DNA from: Oscillospiraceae bacterium
GTDB lineage: Bacteria > Bacillota > Clostridia > Clostridiales > Clostridiaceae
DNA: 15,772 nt
NCBI GenBank assembly: GCA_009785875.1
Contig: WQUF01000098.1
Span: 1-15,772, forward strand
Direction: 5' to 3'
Part shown: positions 7,936-14,593 of the stretch, piece by piece
Position numbering within the stretch: position 1 is the stretch's first letter
How the letters are laid out: the number at the start of each line of letters is the position of its first letter
Position numbers and translations under genes: made by a program
Notes under the pieces: model-generated
Seen by the model: only the letters and a program-made list of their open reading frames with translations
What the model was told of the DNA's origin: nothing
Database searches by the model: none

Positions 7936-8496
7936 CTAATTTATGCCATTAAACCTATTCATAGCATGGTCAATTCCTTCATTTATGAAACAATCAATTG
8001 CTTCACAAGATAATTCAATGGATTTCTTCATCATAGTCATTTCCTCTTCATTAAATTTTCCTAAAACATGAGAGATTAAATCACGAGTTCCCGTTCCCAC
8101 ACCTAATTTAAGCCTGGAAAACTCAAATGTAGCTAAATTTAATATTATGTTTTTTAATCCATTATGACCTCCAGCACTGCCTTTCCTTTTAATCCTCAAA
8201 GTTCCCAATGGTAAATTCACATCATCGCATATTATTAAGATTTTATCCAATTCTATATTATAATAATCCACAAACTTCACAATTGACTCTCCTGATAAAT
8301 TCATAAAAGTTAAAGGTTTTAAGATGATCACTTTTTCATCACCTATTCTACATTCTCCATAAGAACCATTAAATTTTTTATTTTTCATGGAAATACCTTT
8401 TACACCTGCATAATGATCTATAACCATAAACCCTGCGTTATGCCTGGTGTTTTCATACTCTTTTCCAATATTTCCAAGACCGGTTATTAAATACAT
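7936..8496 (-). CDS. pth: Peptidyl-tRNA hydrolase
   Basis: A 187-residue cytoplasmic enzyme that cleaves the ester bond of peptidyl-tRNAs dropped from ribosomes, recycling tRNA. Catalytic His19 sits in NTRHNAGF, Asn9 in GLGN, Asn66 in TFMNLSG, Asp91/Asp92 in ICDDVNLPLG, and Asn112 in GGHNGLKN, matching the E. coli set His20, Asn10, Asn68, Asp93 and Asn114. The usual GLGNPG is GLGNIG here. Start 8496 is chosen over 8514 because AAGGAG lies 6 nt upstream and the protein then begins MYLITGLGN as the family does. It lies 32 nt after the kinase stop and 18 nt before mfd, keeping the pth-mfd pairing known in Bacillus. Confidence 0.96.
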   Translation of the reverse strand: MYLITGLGNIGKEYENTRHNAGFMVIDHYAGVKGISMKNKKFNGSYGECRIGDEKVIILKPLTFMNLSGESIVKFVDYYNIELDKILIICDDVNLPLGTLRIKRKGSAGGHNGLKNIILNLATFEFSRLKLGVGTGTRDLISHVLGKFNEEEMTMMKKSIELSCEAIDCFINEGIDHAMNRFNGIN

Positions 8497-8528
8497 AATA
8501 CGCTCCTTAAACAAAACATTATAAACTA

Positions 8529-9929
8529 TTAATTTGCCTTCTGAATTGTAAATGTAAATTCCACCCCTGTAGTGCCTACATTTTCAACCCAAATATCTTC
8601 TTTTAGCCTTCCGATTATAGCTCTAACAATAGATAAGCCAAGTCCTGTGCTTTCTTTTGAAGTCCTGGATTTATCTATTCTATAGAATCTCTCCCAAAGC
8701 CTGTTAAGGGATTCTTCAGGGATTTGGTTGCCTTCGTTATATATGGATACATATACTTTATTGCCCTTGGATATGACTAAAATAGATAACCTACCTTCTT
8801 TTTTGGAATACTTAACTGCATTATCTATTAAATTTGTTAAAACCTGGATTATCTTATCTTTGCACGTCAGGACCATCAGTTTGCTCTCTTCAAATTCAAG
8901 ATCCAAGAGCAAGTTTTTTTGTTTCATTTTAGGTATAAACTTTTCAACAGAGAATTTTATTAAATCAACAATATCTATTTTTTCAATATCTATATTTAAT
9001 GACTGATTATCTATTGATGACAAATCCAATAGATCGTTGATGAGCCTTATAAGCCTTTTTATTTCATTGCTTGCAATGCTTAAATAATGTTTAGTCTTCG
9101 ATTCAGGAATCACTCCATCTAACATCCCGGATATAAAGCCATTTATAGAGGTAATAGGGGATCTTAATTCATGAGAAACATTTGAAATAAATTCCTGCCT
9201 GTTCCTTTCAGAATTTTCAATGGAGTCAGCCATTTTATTCAGTGAATTGGCAAGGGTTCCAAATTCATCATTGCTTTTAAAATCAACCCTTTTATTCACT
9301 TCGCCTGTAGAGATCTTATAAAGCACATCGTTGAATTTTTTAAGTGGATTGACAATTGCTTTTTTAGAGAAGAAGAGCAAAAAAAGCGAAGATAAAATAA
9401 GCATAATAACACCAAATATTAAAATAAAGATATTTGCATTCCAAATCAGACTATCAATATCTGAAAGCTCAGTATTGATGTTTACAATCAATTGAAGTTT
9501 GTTATTTGCAAAAATTGGTACAAATATTGAATAGACAGAAGCTTTACTTCCATCAAAAAATTTCCCTTTTAATTCAACTATATTATTATATTCCAATTCT
9601 TTGAAATATTCTTCTTTTAAATGTAAATTAGGCTCGATACTCTTTGGATATGATGAATATTTCATCATATCCAAATTTGTAGAACCTTTGTCATCAAATA
9701 GTATTATATCTAAATCTAATTTATCTGATATGTCTTCTAACTTTAATTTATTTTTGTTTAGAGAATATATCTTGTATATCAGCTGGGAATAAACCTTATC
9801 ATCATCCTTTATTTTATTATAGATATATGATTTATACAACATCGATATAGATATGGATATTATTACGTGTATTAAAATAATCAAAGACATGTTTATTACT
9901 AATAATTTAGTAATAACTGTTCTCCTCAT
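8529..9929 (-). CDS. Membrane sensor histidine kinase
   Basis: A 466-residue two-pass sensor kinase. TM1 is about residues 8-30, an extracytoplasmic sensing region covers about 31-161, and TM2 is about 162-188. A HAMP linker (about 190-243) follows, then the HisKA domain with His253 in SHELRSPITS, and the ATPase domain with N-box NLIDNAVKYSK, F-box LWERFYRID and G-box STGLGLSIV. It phosphorylates the response regulator encoded just upstream. The two genes overlap by one base as TGATG if the ATG at 9929 is used. A GTG at 9932 is also possible but leaves too little distance from GAGGTG. The ligand is not evident from the sequence; the sensor domain is small, PhoR-like in size. Confidence 0.92.
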   Translation of the reverse strand: MRRTVITKLLVINMSLIILIHVIISISISMLYKSYIYNKIKDDDKVYSQLIYKIYSLNKNKLKLEDISDKLDLDIILFDDKGSTNLDMMKYSSYPKSIEPNLHLKEEYFKELEYNNIVELKGKFFDGSKASVYSIFVPIFANNKLQLIVNINTELSDIDSLIWNANIFILIFGVIMLILSSLFLLFFSKKAIVNPLKKFNDVLYKISTGEVNKRVDFKSNDEFGTLANSLNKMADSIENSERNRQEFISNVSHELRSPITSINGFISGMLDGVIPESKTKHYLSIASNEIKRLIRLINDLLDLSSIDNQSLNIDIEKIDIVDLIKFSVEKFIPKMKQKNLLLDLEFEESKLMVLTCKDKIIQVLTNLIDNAVKYSKKEGRLSILVISKGNKVYVSIYNEGNQIPEESLNRLWERFYRIDKSRTSKESTGLGLSIVRAIIGRLKEDIWVENVGTTGVEFTFTIQKAN

Positions 9930-10618
9930 CACTTCACCTCAAATTTATAACCCACTCCCCACACTGTTTCAAGCTGCCATTCGTTATCACCTTGAAATTT
10001 CTCTCTTAATCTTTTAACATGAACATCAACTGTCCTTGAGTCGCCTGGATAATCATAGCCCCAAACTTCAGATAAAAGATCATCTCTAGTATAGACTTTA
10101 TTTTTATTGCTAGCTAAATAATATAAAAGTTCAAACTCTTTAGGTGGCAATTTGTATATTTTATCATTATATGTCACAATATAAGAGCTATAATCGATAG
10201 TCAAATTGCTAAACTTGAGGATCTCTTTGTCAGAATTATCTGAAACATATCTCCTTAAAACAGCTTTGATCCTAGCTAAAAGTTCCTTAGGCTCAAAAGG
10301 CTTAACCAAGTAGTCATCTGCACCTATCTCAAGTGCCAATACCTTGTCAAAAGTGTTTCCCTTTGCAGTGAGCATTATAACAGGAATTTGGCTATTCTTC
10401 CTTATCCACTTAAGTAAATCGATTCCATCAATAATGGGCAGCATAATATCTAGTAATACTAAATCCGGATTATATATATGAAATTGATCTTGTGCAACCT
10501 TTCCATTGTTGCACAATTCTGTTTTATATCCACTACTTTCTAGATACACTTTTATTACTTCTGCAATACTTTCATCGTCATCTACAATTAAAATTTTTAT
10601 TTCCTTGTTTGACATCAT
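9929..10618 (-). CDS. OmpR/PhoB-family response regulator
   Basis: A 229-residue DNA-binding regulator. The receiver domain (about 7-122) has the acidic pocket VDDD, phospho-acceptor Asp57 in LVLLDIMLP, Thr84 in MLTAKG and Lys106 in LVKPFEP. The winged-helix domain (about 133-228) has LPPKEFELLYYL, the recognition helix region SRTVDVHVKRLREK and the closing GVGYKF. Two adjacent ATGs (10618, 10615) could start it; GGTGGTG lies 5-8 nt upstream. It is translationally coupled to the kinase gene. It belongs to the PhoP/PhoB/WalR group that binds direct repeats; which subgroup cannot be told. A candidate direct-repeat operator lies upstream of murC at 11719-11746. Confidence 0.94.
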   Translation of the reverse strand: MMSNKEIKILIVDDDESIAEVIKVYLESSGYKTELCNNGKVAQDQFHIYNPDLVLLDIMLPIIDGIDLLKWIRKNSQIPVIMLTAKGNTFDKVLALEIGADDYLVKPFEPKELLARIKAVLRRYVSDNSDKEILKFSNLTIDYSSYIVTYNDKIYKLPPKEFELLYYLASNKNKVYTRDDLLSEVWGYDYPGDSRTVDVHVKRLREKFQGDNEWQLETVWGVGYKFEVK

Positions 10619-10688
10619 ACATACACCACCAATACTAATTTTATCTGCTCGTTTTATATATTTTATCTCTTAAGTAATTAAAGTATAA

Positions 10689-10976
10689 TTATTTCTTTTT
10701 CTTTTTTATAACCCAGCCTTCTTTGTTAACTTGTCTCGCTCTAGAATATCATTAGGATACGCATAATCCATGAACATTATACAATCGTATTTCTTTGCAT
10801 CCTCTAAGAGATAATTAAAAAGATCAGCCTTTTGTACATCTTCTTTTTCATTCAAATACCTCACATAAATATTTTTCAAATTTCATATCTATAAAGTTTT
10901 GAGAGCAAATCTTTATAAACCTTTGATAAATCAATTCTATTATATTTTTATGTTCAAAGCAAATATTTTGATACAT
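10689..10976 (-). pseudogene. Frame-broken remnant of an unrecognised gene
   Basis: Three overlapping minus-strand frames read like one protein broken by frameshifts. Frame 1 (10976-10848) is MYQNICFEHKNIIELIYQRF, then IKICSQNFIDMKFEKYL, and stops. Frame 2 (about 10893-10706) contains RYLNEKEDVQKADLFNYLLE followed by DAKKYDCIMFMDYAYPND. Frame 3 (to TAA 10689) ends ARQVNKEGWVIKKKKK. The codons look coding-like while the rest of the gap does not. I do not recognise the family; a TIM-barrel tail is one guess. There is no Shine-Dalgarno before 10976. It lies between spoVG and the response regulator, where B. subtilis carries glmU and prs, but it resembles neither. From 10619 to 10688 I see no clear promoter, although one is needed for the regulator gene. 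Confidence 0.4.
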
Positions 10977-11004
10977 ATTCTATAATTTTTATGAAAACTC
11001 ACTC

Positions 11005-11032
11005 AAAATAAAAAGGAGTATAGCTACTCCTT
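11005..11032 (-). terminator. spoVG terminator overlapping the stop codon
   Basis: On the minus strand AAGGAGTA-GCTA-TACTCCTT makes a perfect 8-bp stem with a 4-nt loop, followed by TTTATTTT. The upstream arm contains the last two sense codons of spoVG, and the stop codon TAG spans the end of that arm and the first loop base. Confidence 0.8.
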
Positions 11033-11320
11033 CTCTTCCTTATCAATTTGCTTTGTATCCATAAGAGCCTTCTGTTTAATATAAGCATCTATTATAGCTT
11101 TTTGTAATTCTTCTCTTGTTTCCGTATTTACTGGATGTGCAATATCTTTAAATTCTCCATCTGGCGTTTTTCTACTTGGCATAGCAATAAATAAGCCATT
11201 TTGACCTTCAATAATTTTAATGTCATGAACTACAAATTTACCATCAAATGCAACTGAAACAACAGCTTTCATCTTTCCATTATTAGAAATTCTTCTAACT
11301 TTAATATCGGATATTTGCAT
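11024..11320 (-). CDS. spoVG: SpoVG, RNA/DNA-binding regulator
   Basis: A 98-residue protein with the whole SpoVG family signature: MQISDIKVRRI, then MKAVVSVAFDGKFVVHDIKI, and GLFIAMPSRKTPDGEFKDIAHPVN, with a variable charged tail (DKEEKE). SpoVG is a small dimeric nucleic-acid-binding protein affecting septation, sporulation and other late or virulence functions in Firmicutes. The start at 11320 has GGGGAG 8 nt upstream. It is transcribed divergently from murC, and its own terminator makes it monocistronic here, unlike the spoVG-glmU-prs run of Bacillus. I could not find a good sigma-H promoter for it. Confidence 0.96.
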   Translation of the reverse strand: MQISDIKVRRISNNGKMKAVVSVAFDGKFVVHDIKIIEGQNGLFIAMPSRKTPDGEFKDIAHPVNTETREELQKAIIDAYIKQKALMDTKQIDKEEKE

Positions 11321-11718
11321 AAAATCTTCTCCCCTATCATTTATATACTTGACTTTTTATTGCTATTTATTAAGATAATCAGTTCTTTATATAAAATAAT
11401 TCATAAGTAAAAACATATCTTCTGTTATCTGCTTTAAGCTAAATTCCTCCCTTGAACAAAATAGAATGCGAATGCATATAATACTATTATTGATGTATTG
11501 CTTTCTTATTTTACTTCAAGAATTTAAATGTATTGTTAATATTCTCATAAAGTGACCATTTTTTTTCATATAAGGATAAAATTAATTTTAAGTAAATTAA
11601 GCTACTAAATATATGTTGCCATACATATATTATAGTTTATGTGAATATATTCAAATAATACACTATTGAAGAAAAACTTTCTATAGTTATATTATAAAAA
11701 ACGGTGGCTATAAAAAAA
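11321..11718. other. Divergent spoVG-murC intergenic region
   Basis: About 400 bp of very AT-rich DNA without a credible ORF. It contains a perfect 9-bp dyad, AATATATGT-TGCCAT-ACATATATT, at 11608-11631 with no T-run after it, which may be an operator. A + strand TTGAAC (11452-11457) and TATAAT (11477-11482) pair is spaced 19 nt, a poor promoter candidate. On the minus strand GGGAGGAATTT lies near 11441-11451 but has no start codon or -10 at a suitable distance. Confidence 0.4.
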
Positions 11719-11770
11719 TTTAATAGAAATTTAATGGAAATTTAATATTTTTTGATTTTTTGTGTATAAT
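11719..11770 (+). promoter_or_regulatory. TTTAAT direct-repeat operator and extended -10 promoter of murC
   Basis: TTTAAT occurs at 11719, 11730 and 11741, exactly 11 bp apart, each preceded by AA or AAA. An extended -10, TGTG-TATAAT (TATAAT at 11765-11770), lies 18 nt after the last copy. No TTGACA-like -35 is present; the third repeat covers the -35 position. Three hexamers with 5-bp gaps are the architecture bound by PhoB/PhoP-type OmpR-family regulators (B. subtilis PhoP favours TTAACA-like hexamers at this period). Transcription would start near 11777, leaving a 44-nt leader before murC. Confidence 0.6.
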
Positions 11771-11820
11771 AATAATAATATATAAAGTTTGAGCTAATAT
11801 TTATTTTTTGAGGTGAATGT

Positions 11821-13188
11821 ATGAGAGAGTATAAAAGCATTTATTTCATTGGGATCGGTGGAAGCAGCATGAGCGGACTTGCAGAGATTATGCTTGAAAA
11901 AGGTGTATCTATTATAGGTTCAGATAGAACAAGCAATGCTCTCATCGAAAAATTAATGAAAAATGGTGCAAAAATCCATATTGGACATTCTTCTTCTAAT
12001 ATGGAAGATGTTGATTTAGTGGTTTATTCAGCTGCTATTTCATCTGATAATGAAGAATTATTAAAAGCTAAAGAACTAGGAATCAAGACTTTAGAGAGAT
12101 CTGAATTTTTAGGGATGATAATGGAAGATTATAAATACAACATTTGCATCTCTGGGACCCATGGTAAAACCACCACTACTTCCATGATATCCTCGATCTT
12201 TTTAATGGATAAAAAAGATCCTACTATAACAATTGGTGGAGAACTGGATTTAATCGATGGGAATGTAAGAATCGGAAAAAATGATTATTTTATTGTAGAG
12301 TCATGTGAATATAGAGATTCATTTTTAAAATTTCATCCGTTCCTAGCTGTCGTTACAAATATAGAGCCTGATCATCTTGATTACTTTAAAGATTTAAATC
12401 AAATTTTAAAGAGTTTTAATGAATTTGTTTCTATGATCCCTAAAGATGGCTGCCTTGTAATAAATGCAGAGCATCCTAATACAAAAGATATCATAGATGA
12501 TTTTTCTGGAAATATGATAACATTTGGGTTAAAATATGGTGATGTTTATGCAGAAAACATAAAGTTTACTGAATCAGGATACCCTAATTTTGATGTGATC
12601 TATAAAGATGAACTGTATATAAATGTCTCTTTAAGCGTTCCTGGGATGCACAATATTTTAAATGCTCTAGCCGCTATAGCAACTTCTATTTTCTTTGATA
12701 TCGATAAATTGAGCATAATTCAAGGGCTTAAGCAATTTAAAACTCCTCACAGAAGGTTTTATTGCATCGGAGAGATAAACGATGTAAAAGTAATAGATGA
12801 ATACTCCCATCATCCAACTGAGATAAGAGCAGCTGTATCATCTTTAAAAAATATGCATATAAATAATATATACATGGTATTTCAGCCCCATACCTATTCC
12901 AGGACAAAATCTTTATACGATGAATTTTGTAAATGCTTTAATGGATTAGATAACCTGCATCTAATAATCACAGATATATATGCAGCAAGGGAAAAAGATC
13001 CTGGAGATATTAATTCTAAAATGCTCGCAGATTCTATAAAAGATGAAGGTATAGACGTGACCTATATGAAGGATTTTGAAGAAATAGCCAAATATATTAA
13101 AAGCAAGGTTTCTAAAGATGATGTGGTTATAACCGTTGGTGCAGGCGATGTGAATAAAATTGGGAAAGCATTTTTAAATTATTTATGA
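11821..13188 (+). CDS. murC: UDP-N-acetylmuramate--L-alanine ligase
   Basis: A 455-residue Mur ligase that adds L-Ala to UDP-MurNAc using ATP, the first peptide step of cytoplasmic peptidoglycan precursor synthesis. The N-terminal Rossmann domain has IYFIGIGGSSMSGLAE. The ATP loop is SGTHGKTTTT (111-120). VVTNIEPDHLDYF (178-189) is the central Mur-ligase motif. HRRF leads to DEYSHHPTEI (326-335), and FQPHTYSRT is in the C-terminal domain, all as in MurC rather than MurD, E or F. Length is normal for the family. The start has GAGGTGA about 5 nt upstream. Its stop overlaps the leader of the next gene, so the two are one operon, likely driven from the promoter at 11765. Confidence 0.96.
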   Translation: MREYKSIYFIGIGGSSMSGLAEIMLEKGVSIIGSDRTSNALIEKLMKNGAKIHIGHSSSNMEDVDLVVYSAAISSDNEELLKAKELGIKTLERSEFLGMIMEDYKYNICISGTHGKTTTTSMISSIFLMDKKDPTITIGGELDLIDGNVRIGKNDYFIVESCEYRDSFLKFHPFLAVVTNIEPDHLDYFKDLNQILKSFNEFVSMIPKDGCLVINAEHPNTKDIIDDFSGNMITFGLKYGDVYAENIKFTESGYPNFDVIYKDELYINVSLSVPGMHNILNALAAIATSIFFDIDKLSIIQGLKQFKTPHRRFYCIGEINDVKVIDEYSHHPTEIRAAVSSLKNMHINNIYMVFQPHTYSRTKSLYDEFCKCFNGLDNLHLIITDIYAAREKDPGDINSKMLADSIKDEGIDVTYMKDFEEIAKYIKSKVSKDDVVITVGAGDVNKIGKAFLNYL

Positions 13189-13196
13189 GGTGTGTT

Positions 13197-14351
13197 ATGG
13201 AAGAAAATATTATGGGAAAAAATATTCATGATAGAATCCAGAAGTTAATAGATAAAGGTGTAATAATAATTGATCCAAGACAAACATTTATTGCAGAAGA
13301 AGTAAATCTTGATAGGGTTTTTAAGGGTAGCACTCTCTTTCCAGGCACACGTTTAACCGGAAAGAGAACTCTTATTGGATCATGCGCAAAAATAGGCACT
13401 GAAGGTCCTGCTACAATTGATGATTCAATAATAGCTTCTCATGCGGAAGTTGCAAGTGGTTTTCTCTCAGAGTCTACTTTATTATCTCACTCTCATGCAG
13501 GAGCAAACTCGCATTTCAGATCTGGAACGCTTTTAGAAGAAGAAGCGTTCACAGCTCATTCAGTTGGGCTTAAACAATCAATACTCATGTATAGCGTTAC
13601 GTTGGGATCACTCATTAATCTTTGTGATGTATTAGTTTCAGGTGGACGTTCACGCTCTGATCATACAGAGATTGGAAGTGGCTTTATCCATTTCAATTTC
13701 ACCCCTTGGGGGAAAAATGGTGACAAGGCTACTCCATCGTTGATTGGAAATGTTACAGAAGGCTTATTCCTCGATCAGGAAAGAATCTTCCTAGGAGGAT
13801 TATCAGGAATAGTAGGTCCACGTTCAATAGGATTTGGTGCAATGACCGTTGCAGGTCAAGTTATAAGAGAGCCTGTTGCTGGTTCAACAATGCATTCTGA
13901 AGTTGGTAGCAGACTTGATAAAAGTTGGTCTGCTTCTAAAGTTAAATTCTCGGATAAACGCTTAAAGAGTATACATGATCAGAATATCGAGTTTATCTCT
14001 CAATTGTATGCACTTAAAGAATGGTATACACATGTTAGGATGAAGCGAAGCCATCTCCAAAGAGACTCTGAACTCCCACTCGTTTTAACTGGTGCAATTG
14101 AAACAATTCAAACGTGTATACATGAACGAGTAATTAGATATAACAGTTTTGCAAAAGAATGGTCTCTGCCTTTGATCGATGAAATATGTTTAAGTAAAGA
14201 TTCAATAGATACAGAGTTCTCTCTGGATTGGAAGCTGGATTTGAATTATACCAAATGGATCAAAGAGCTTACAGAGGATGAAAAACAAAAGCTCCATCAT
14301 TGGCTTAACAATTGTGTAAAAGAATTGAAAAATACTCTGCTTGTAGTATGA
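13197..14351 (+). CDS. GlmU-like left-handed beta-helix protein lacking the uridylyltransferase domain
   Basis: A 384-residue protein whose residues about 20-235 are hexapeptide-type beta-helix repeats resembling the C-terminal half of GlmU (GVIIIDPRQTFI, then GSTLFPGTRLTGKRTLIGSC, GAMTVAGQVI). The N-terminal nucleotidyltransferase signature of GlmU is absent. The last 150 residues are helical and unrecognised. Homologues are often labelled UDP-N-acetylglucosamine pyrophosphorylase, which the domain content does not support; acyl transfer to an amino sugar is an inference. Start 13197 has GAGGTG at proper spacing, with the Shine-Dalgarno overlapping the murC stop; an in-frame ATG at 13185 has none. 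About 7 of 18 Arg codons are CGN, against none in murC, which hints at a different origin. Confidence 0.75.
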   Translation: MEENIMGKNIHDRIQKLIDKGVIIIDPRQTFIAEEVNLDRVFKGSTLFPGTRLTGKRTLIGSCAKIGTEGPATIDDSIIASHAEVASGFLSESTLLSHSHAGANSHFRSGTLLEEEAFTAHSVGLKQSILMYSVTLGSLINLCDVLVSGGRSRSDHTEIGSGFIHFNFTPWGKNGDKATPSLIGNVTEGLFLDQERIFLGGLSGIVGPRSIGFGAMTVAGQVIREPVAGSTMHSEVGSRLDKSWSASKVKFSDKRLKSIHDQNIEFISQLYALKEWYTHVRMKRSHLQRDSELPLVLTGAIETIQTCIHERVIRYNSFAKEWSLPLIDEICLSKDSIDTEFSLDWKLDLNYTKWIKELTEDEKQKLHHWLNNCVKELKNTLLVV

Positions 14352-14382
14352 TCATATTATAGACTTTTTGAATATAATACTA

Positions 14383-14411
14383 TTGACAAATAGGCAAACT
14401 TACCTTATCGT
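14383..14411 (+). promoter_or_regulatory. Candidate promoter of the ABC-exporter leader
   Basis: A perfect TTGACA (14383-14388) is followed after 17 nt by TATCGT (14406-14411), which keeps the key T-A-T and final T of the -10. Transcription would start near 14418 and include the leader ORF. A TATAAT at 14373-14378 has no matching -35. Confidence 0.5.
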
Positions 14412-14445
14412 AATAGATGGAATTATTTTTAAAGAGGTGTGGACA

Positions 14446-14493
14446 GTGATACTAAAATTTAATTGCTTATTGAAAATAAAATTAATATATTAA
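14446..14493 (+). CDS. Putative 15-residue leader peptide of the ABC exporter
   Basis: GTG at 14446 has AAAGAGGTG six bases upstream, as good a ribosome site as those of the real genes here. It opens a 15-codon frame, MILKFNCLLKIKLIY, ending at TAA 14491-14493. It lies between the promoter candidate and the antiterminator/terminator structures, the layout of ribosome-controlled attenuators. The peptide is hydrophobic and basic, with no run of one amino acid, so if it works it more likely senses ribosome-targeting drugs than a charged tRNA. A rival short frame, MELFLKRCGQ from ATG 14417, lacks a ribosome site. Confidence 0.45.
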   Translation: MILKFNCLLKIKLIY

Positions 14494-14509
14494 ATCTCTG
14501 CATCTCTTA

Positions 14510-14550
14510 GGTTATAATTTTTTGACCATTTAAATGAAAATTCTAAAACC
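14510..14550 (+). promoter_or_regulatory. Candidate antiterminator hairpin
   Basis: GGTT (14510-14513) can pair with AACC (14547-14550), and AATTTT (14516-14521) with AAAATT (14537-14542), leaving a 2/4-nt internal loop and a 15-nt apical loop. This fold uses the left arm of the terminator (14545-14555), so the two are mutually exclusive. TAATTTT (14515-14521) can instead pair with AAAATTA (14478-14484) inside the leader ORF, giving the classic alternatives 1:2, 2:3 and 3:4. Confidence 0.4.
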
Positions 14551-14577
14551 ATAGGGCTTGTATTCCTATGGTTTTTT
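14545..14577 (+). terminator. Strong terminator 16 nt before the ABC exporter start
   Basis: AAAACCATAGG (14545-14555) and CCTATGGTTTT (14565-14575) form a perfect 11-bp stem with a 9-nt loop and a run of six T (14572-14577). Only 16 nt separate it from the exporter ATG, filled by the ribosome site, leaving no room for a promoter. It may also end transcription coming from murC. Confidence 0.85.
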
Positions 14578-14593
14578 ATGCGTGAGGTGAATT

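Noticed and set aside
7936..7990. Pth GLGNIG variant as a sign of altered function
   Set aside because: All catalytic residues are present and the proline-to-isoleucine change lies beside, not in, the catalytic set, so a normal enzyme is the simpler reading.
11390..11460. Sigma-H promoter for spoVG (minus-strand AGGAATTT)
   Set aside because: No GAAT-like -10 lies 11-14 nt downstream; the nearest similar sequence is too far away.
11452..11482. Second + strand promoter, TTGAAC with TATAAT
   Set aside because: The 19-nt spacer and the long distance to murC make it unconvincing next to the site at 11765.
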